From Neobacillus kokaensis (lineage in GTDB: Bacteria > Bacillota > Bacilli > Bacillales > Cytobacillaceae), in NCBI RefSeq assembly GCF_014656545.1, contig NZ_BNDS01000009.1, positions 1 to 64,000 of the forward strand: a DNA stretch of 64,000 bases. Reading direction: 5' to 3'. Of this stretch, positions 60,098 to 64,000 are shown one piece after another. The notes under the pieces were generated by a model, which was given only the letters and a program-made list of their open reading frames with translations, did not search any database and had not been told where the DNA came from. Numbering within the stretch: position 1 is the first letter of the stretch; every line of letters begins with the position of its first letter. The position numbers were made by a program, and so were the translations under genes.

Positions 60098-62407
60098 ATG
60101 AGTTCCAAAGATCAAAATTCTGTCCGAAACCATAAGGACTATCAAGCAGAAGTAGAGCGCCTAGAGTTTTCCAAAGAATATATCAAAACTGTTTTAGACA
60201 TATCGAAAGGGAATAAAGAATTTTTCGTGGAAAATATGAGGCAATCTTTTGCGGAACTTAATTCTAAGGATAGCAGTACGAGCTACACAGATCTCCTTGC
60301 GAATGCCAGTTTCCTTGAATTAGCCGAAACGGAATTGAAGCGGTTAGAAGCTGTAATCGGGAAACCGTACTTTTCGAGGATAGATTTTACAAGTGATAGT
60401 ACGAAAAAAGAAGAAACTTTATACATAGGCAAAGTATCCTTGTTTGACCGTGTCACGCAGCAGCCGATTATCGTGGATTGGCGGTCACCGATTGCCAATG
60501 TCTACTATGACGGCCGGCTGGGAGAGGTGTCATATGATGCTTATGGGGAAATGCAAACTGGTTACTTATCATTAAAGAGACAATATGACATCGTTGACGG
60601 ATTATTAAAAGAAATCAGAGACATCGATTTGACGACCCATGATGAACTATTGCAGAAATCTTTATCAGGGAAAGCGGATAATCGATTGACAGAAATCGTG
60701 GCGACGATTCAAAATGAACAAAATGAAGTAATCAGAGCATCACTGACACACCCGATTATCGTTCAAGGGGCCGCAGGAAGTGGGAAAACAACCATCGCAC
60801 TCCACAGAATATCCTACTTTCTCTATTCCTTTGGGTTTCAATTCCCCCCAGAAAAATTAATGATTCTTGCACCGAACCGACTGTTTATTGATTATATATC
60901 TGCCGTTTTGCCAGAACTCGGGGTCAATAAGATCAATCAAACAACCTTTATCGATTTTATGAGAGGCTGTCTAGGACAGAAATTAAAATTATTTTCCCCA
61001 AATTCCAAACTGATGAAACTCCTTGAAGGTAATGGCACAAATAAAACGTTTCAATGGGTTTCCAGCTACAAGGGTTCACTCCAATTCAAGGAATTAATCA
61101 ATCGATATGTAAATGAGTTGGAAAGTAATCTTTCCCCAAAAGAGGATTTTGTCCTTGAAAATTCCGTACTAATAAAGGGGAAAAGGCTCAGAACCCTATT
61201 TTTAAAAGAATATACCTACTTACCAATCTATAAAAGGCTTGGAAAAATAAAAAGTTTATTAGAAGAAGATGTTAAAAAGAAGAAATCGATGATGTTATCG
61301 AATCTAAATAATAAATATGAAGAAGCTCTCGATAAAGCCCTTTATAACACTAAGTGGGAGCCCGAGAAAAGAAAACAAAAAGTGATTACCTTAATGGAGA
61401 AGAAAGAACAACGAAAAAAGAGGATTGAACAGGAGTCAAAGGTTGCTGTAAAAAAATATATGGAAGCGTTTGACATGAAAGATATTTTAATTTTGTACAA
61501 GGAACTCATGTCTTCTCCAGAAAAGATCCAAAAGCATTCCACTACTCTAACAGATCAAGAATGTCAGATTTTAAGTAAATATTGTCGGCGGATTTTTGAA
61601 CGGGGTGCATACGAGCTTGAGGATTTAGCACCCCTATTTTATATGAAGGCAAAACTTGAAGGCATCGATGAAAAATATAAAATGCGCAGTGTTTTCATTG
61701 ATGAAGCGCAGGACTATAGCTATTTCCAATTTGCGGCATTAAAAGAAGGCTTTGAAACAGAGCTATTTACCATTGTGGGGGATTTAGCCCAAGGAATTCA
61801 TTCCTATCGCGGCCTGAATAGCTGGACACCGGTAGTGAAGGAGATCTTTCCAAATGCCATTTATAAAACCTTACAAAAAAGTTACCGCACAACTGTCGAA
61901 ATCATGAATTTAGCGAACGATATCCTGAGGTTGATTGACCAAGACATGCCAAAGGTTGAGCCTGTTATTCGCCATGGTCAAAAACCGAGTTATCGGACGA
62001 TTGATCCGGCAAATCTCGAACAGGTGAAGCTGCAGCTCGAACAGGATATATCCTCACTTAAAGATGAGGAGCTGCACTCTATTGCGATTATTGGTCGAAC
62101 CGACAGAGAATGTCAGAGACTTCAACAGCTCTTGGGAAATAGTCATCTTCCGATACAGTTATTAGAAGAAAAACAAGAGATGAAGAAGGGTCATATCGTA
62201 ATTTTGCCTTCACATTTATCCAAAGGCTTAGAGTTTGATGCTGTAATGCTCGTATGTTTGGAAGAACCATACTCACAAGTGGACCTGGACATTAAATTGT
62301 TATACGTATCGATGACTCGGCCGATGCACCGATTGTATTTATATGGGGAAAAAACCGGTGACTTTTTGTTAAATAGAGCGGATTCGTTACATTTCGAGGC
62401 TAAATAG
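60098..62407 (+). CDS. helD: RNA polymerase recycling helicase HelD
   Basis: The protein of about 769 residues has an N-terminal coiled coil (KDYQAEVERLEFSKEYIKTV) that probes the RNA polymerase channels, a UvrD-like ATPase with GAAGSGKTTIALHR (Walker A, about 223-236), DEAQDYSYFQF (Walker B), GDLAQGIHSYRGLNSW and SYRTTVEIMNLAND, and the VSMTRPMHRLYL region of the second RecA lobe. HelD releases stalled RNA polymerase from DNA using ATP. I favour ATG 60098, since the GTG at 60089 lies in the ribosome site GAGGTGAGGAGTG. Ends in a good terminator. Confidence 0.9.
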   Translation: MSSKDQNSVRNHKDYQAEVERLEFSKEYIKTVLDISKGNKEFFVENMRQSFAELNSKDSSTSYTDLLANASFLELAETELKRLEAVIGKPYFSRIDFTSDSTKKEETLYIGKVSLFDRVTQQPIIVDWRSPIANVYYDGRLGEVSYDAYGEMQTGYLSLKRQYDIVDGLLKEIRDIDLTTHDELLQKSLSGKADNRLTEIVATIQNEQNEVIRASLTHPIIVQGAAGSGKTTIALHRISYFLYSFGFQFPPEKLMILAPNRLFIDYISAVLPELGVNKINQTTFIDFMRGCLGQKLKLFSPNSKLMKLLEGNGTNKTFQWVSSYKGSLQFKELINRYVNELESNLSPKEDFVLENSVLIKGKRLRTLFLKEYTYLPIYKRLGKIKSLLEEDVKKKKSMMLSNLNNKYEEALDKALYNTKWEPEKRKQKVITLMEKKEQRKKRIEQESKVAVKKYMEAFDMKDILILYKELMSSPEKIQKHSTTLTDQECQILSKYCRRIFERGAYELEDLAPLFYMKAKLEGIDEKYKMRSVFIDEAQDYSYFQFAALKEGFETELFTIVGDLAQGIHSYRGLNSWTPVVKEIFPNAIYKTLQKSYRTTVEIMNLANDILRLIDQDMPKVEPVIRHGQKPSYRTIDPANLEQVKLQLEQDISSLKDEELHSIAIIGRTDRECQRLQQLLGNSHLPIQLLEEKQEMKKGHIVILPSHLSKGLEFDAVMLVCLEEPYSQVDLDIKLLYVSMTRPMHRLYLYGEKTGDFLLNRADSLHFEAK

Positions 62408-62463
62408 CCAAAGGGGATTACTAAAAAAAACAGGGCGCCATTGAAGTAAAACCTTGAAACGAC

Positions 62464-62498
62464 AACGCTGAACCCATAATTGGAGTTCAGCGTTTTTC
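62464..62498 (+). terminator. helD terminator
   Basis: AACGCTGAAC (62464-62473) / GTTCAGCGTT (62485-62494) followed by TTTCGT. The stem is perfect over ten pairs. Confidence 0.85.
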
Positions 62499-62625
62499 GT
62501 AGGTTGAATTTCATCGTAAATTCCTACTGATTACAGTAGTGAAATGTACTACTTTATAATACAAATTTTAGCGAAACTAAATCTATTAGATTATCAAATC
62601 TGAGCATAAAAATGAAATAACGAGA

Positions 62626-62660
62626 AAGAGCAGTGGGGCATTTTCATCACTGCTCTTATA
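62626..62660 (+). terminator. second stem-loop after helD
   Basis: AAGAGCAGTG (62626-62635) / CACTGCTCTT (62648-62657) followed by ATAATTTT. It may be a backup terminator or the leader of the next gene. Confidence 0.6.
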
Positions 62661-62791
62661 ATTTTCTAGCTAATTGGAAAATATTATAATGATACCAGCA
62701 GGGATTTAAATCCATTATTTTGGATATTTTATTTAAAAGTATTTATTTATAGGAAAACAATGTGCATTAATTTAAAAAGGAGCAATCATAT

Positions 62792-63070
62792 TTGGATATG
62801 AATCATACCCAGAAGGTTAATTTTAAGTTCGAAAACGAAAAAGGGGATCTTGAAGTAAAAGGTGAAATTTACGGGGAAAGCCACATTCCATTTTTTGATG
62901 ATTTAAAGTTTAAAGCGGTTATTGCGTTACTAAATTCTATAGATCAACAAAATTTCAATGATTCAGGGAATAGTCAAATATTTAATCTTTATATTAGAGA
63001 AATTGAAGAGACCATCAAAGAAATGAGAAACTATAACCAATTCCAAGAGGGGAAATTAGGCAAGTCCTGA
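62792..63070 (+). CDS. hypothetical protein
   Basis: I do not recognise this 92-residue acidic protein. It begins MDMNHTQKVNFKFENEKGDL and has KFKAVIALLNSIDQQNFND and YIREIEETIKEMRNYNQFQE, a helical C-terminal part. TTG 62792 follows AAAAAGGAGCAATCATAT; ATG 62798 is an alternative. It stands alone, ending before a strong terminator. Confidence 0.55.
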   Translation: MDMNHTQKVNFKFENEKGDLEVKGEIYGESHIPFFDDLKFKAVIALLNSIDQQNFNDSGNSQIFNLYIREIEETIKEMRNYNQFQEGKLGKS

Positions 63071-63126
63071 AGCTTCCTTTTTAGTATGAATGCATTCCTA
63101 AAAGGTTGGGGAGTTAAAATAAAGCG

Positions 63127-63150
63127 GCTCGCTTATAAGCGAGCTTTTAT
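63127..63150. terminator. bidirectional terminator
   Basis: GCTCGCTTATAAGCGAGC is a perfect 18-bp palindrome (63127-63144) followed by TTTTAT. It separates the hypothetical gene from convergent sspH. Confidence 0.7.
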
Positions 63151-63195
63151 GGTTTCAAAACACTTAATTTTTACTTCCCTATATAAATCCACTGG

Positions 63196-63375
63196 TTACT
63201 CTTCTTTCAGTCCTTCAATAGCAACAAGTCTCCTTTCGTCATGGTTTCCCCGTTGTGAAACGAATGCCTTCCCGGAAGCATCATCAACGTTTTCAATCCA
63301 AACTGGTACTCCATGATAGTGAACAGAAATCTCTTCCTTTGAAGCAAGAATTTCTTTTACCCGATTTATCTTCAT
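63196..63375 (-). CDS. sspH: H-type small acid-soluble spore protein
   Basis: On the minus strand ATG 63375 follows TGAGGTGACTGATC and encodes 59 residues: MKINRVKEILASKEEISVHY, then HGVPVWIENVDDASGKAFVS and QRGNHDERRLVAIEGLKEE. This is SspH, a minor spore-core protein made in the forespore under SigG. Upstream on the minus strand AATACTA may be the -10 box; the -35 match is weak. It is the best evidence in this window for a spore-former. Confidence 0.9.
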   Translation of the reverse strand: MKINRVKEILASKEEISVHYHGVPVWIENVDDASGKAFVSQRGNHDERRLVAIEGLKEE

Positions 63376-63539
63376 GATCAGTCACCTCAAAGTTAGTATT
63401 CCCCAAAAAACTAACAGTACAAGTGCATGCTCCGATTTATTTACCCTGACAAATGGCTGTTTATTATAAGATAATGAGATGGTATACGATAAGCAAAATA
63501 GTAAGGGAAAATTCCAAAAGAAGGAAGTGTTAACAAACG

Positions 63540-64000
63540 ATGAACGTAGAAATGGTTATGCAGGAGCTTGAAGCCCTTGGCAAGGAACGAACCAAAAAAA
63601 TGTACATATCCAATGGTGCGCATGAGCCGCTTTTTGGCGTGGCAACAGGTGCAATGAAGCCATTAGCAAAGAAAATAAAAATAAATCAACCTTTAGCGGA
63701 GGAGCTTTATGCAACAGGGAACTACGATGCCATGTACTTTGCCGGCATTATTGCTGACCCAATAGCCATGACGGCGTCGGATTTTGATCGCTGGATGGAT
63801 TCGGCCTATTTTTATATGCTGTCCGATTATGTGGTAGCAGTAACGTTAGCGGAAGCAGATATTGCTCAAGAAGTAGCTGATAAATGGATCGCGAGCGGTG
63901 AAGAGCTGAGAATGTCGGCGGGCTGGAGCTGCTACTGTTGGCTTTTAGGGAACCGAAAGGACGTTGAATTTTCGGAAAGCAAGATTTCCGATATGCTTGA
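63540..64000 (+). CDS. DNA alkylation repair protein (AlkD-like), cut by the window edge
   Basis: The 153 residues present read MNVEMVMQELEALGKERTKK, then HEPLFGVATGAMKPLAKKIK, LAEELYATGNYDAMYFAGII and ASGEELRMSAGWSCYCWLLG, the AlkD/DUF-type HEAT-repeat glycosylase family that removes alkylated bases. The ATG follows GAAGGAAGTG. It runs off the window, so the C-terminal repeats are not seen. Confidence 0.8.
   Translation, partial: MNVEMVMQELEALGKERTKKMYISNGAHEPLFGVATGAMKPLAKKIKINQPLAEELYATGNYDAMYFAGIIADPIAMTASDFDRWMDSAYFYMLSDYVVAVTLAEADIAQEVADKWIASGEELRMSAGWSCYCWLLGNRKDVEFSESKISDML

Noticed and set aside
1-64000. tRNA, rRNA, prophage or insertion-sequence transposase genes
   Set aside because: None was recognised; only integrase fragments and palindromic repeats suggest mobility.

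Overview
The window looks like the chromosome of a low-GC, endospore-forming Bacillaceae (a Bacillus or Neobacillus type). Strong AGGAGG ribosome sites, TTG and GTG starts, an H-type small acid-soluble spore protein (63196-63375), a sporulenol-type squalene-hopene cyclase (34363-36267), a DUF2515/YppC-like protein and HelD all point that way. No rRNA, tRNA, CRISPR array or intact transposase was seen.

Layout. (1) 1-7.4 kb is a worn accessory region: two near-identical VOC genes on a duplicated ~700-bp block, a TIMP/NTR-like membrane protein, a DinB-like protein, a DUF5661-like protein, an orphan heterocycloanthracin-type RiPP precursor, hypothetical genes, a broken tyrosine integrase, other gene relics and many dispersed palindromic repeats. 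(2) 7.4-32.3 kb is a catabolic island: amidohydrolase, alanine/glycine:cation symporter, a GlcD/GlcF-like flavin and Fe-S oxidase pair, a PAS-containing sigma-54 activator, a class III aminotransferase, an alanine dehydrogenase homologue lacking its NAD domain, an aldehyde dehydrogenase, MHS and NCS1 transporters, ATP-dependent hydantoinase/oxoprolinase subunits HyuA and HyuB, a cyclase-family hydrolase, two SDRs, an amidase and an LhgO-like oxidase. Two good -24/-12 promoters (10904, 15445) and a tandem operator next to the activator gene suggest a sigma-54 regulon. The set fits uptake and ring opening of a cyclic amide, imide or ureide, then transamination and oxidation of the product.

(3) 32.3-49 kb is mixed: a chimeric multicopper-oxidase pseudogene, an HXXEE membrane protein, the squalene-hopene cyclase, DUF2515, a large RND exporter, and four copies of a ~500-bp cold-shock cassette (promoter, leader, csp gene, double terminator) within 11 kb, with small lipoprotein, GyrI-like, YjzC-like, SET-domain, cyclase and SRPBCC genes between them. 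(4) 49.4-53.2 kb has a LysR regulator divergent from a guanine-deaminase-like gene, an ankyrin-repeat lipoprotein and an MFS exporter.

(5) 53.5-59.3 kb has a probable BsrE/SR5-like type I toxin-antitoxin pair, then a minus-strand cluster: SolA-type amine oxidase, DadA-type oxidase, a 33-residue membrane protein, a sodium:solute symporter and a PucR/CdaR-type regulator, probably for uptake and oxidation of an N-methyl or D-amino acid. A second copy of the antitoxin-like RNA, without a toxin, lies at 10.6 kb. (6) 59.7-64 kb has a small membrane protein, HelD, a hypothetical gene, sspH and the start of a DNA alkylation repair gene that runs off the edge.

All functions are inferred from reading the sequence; no database search was run.
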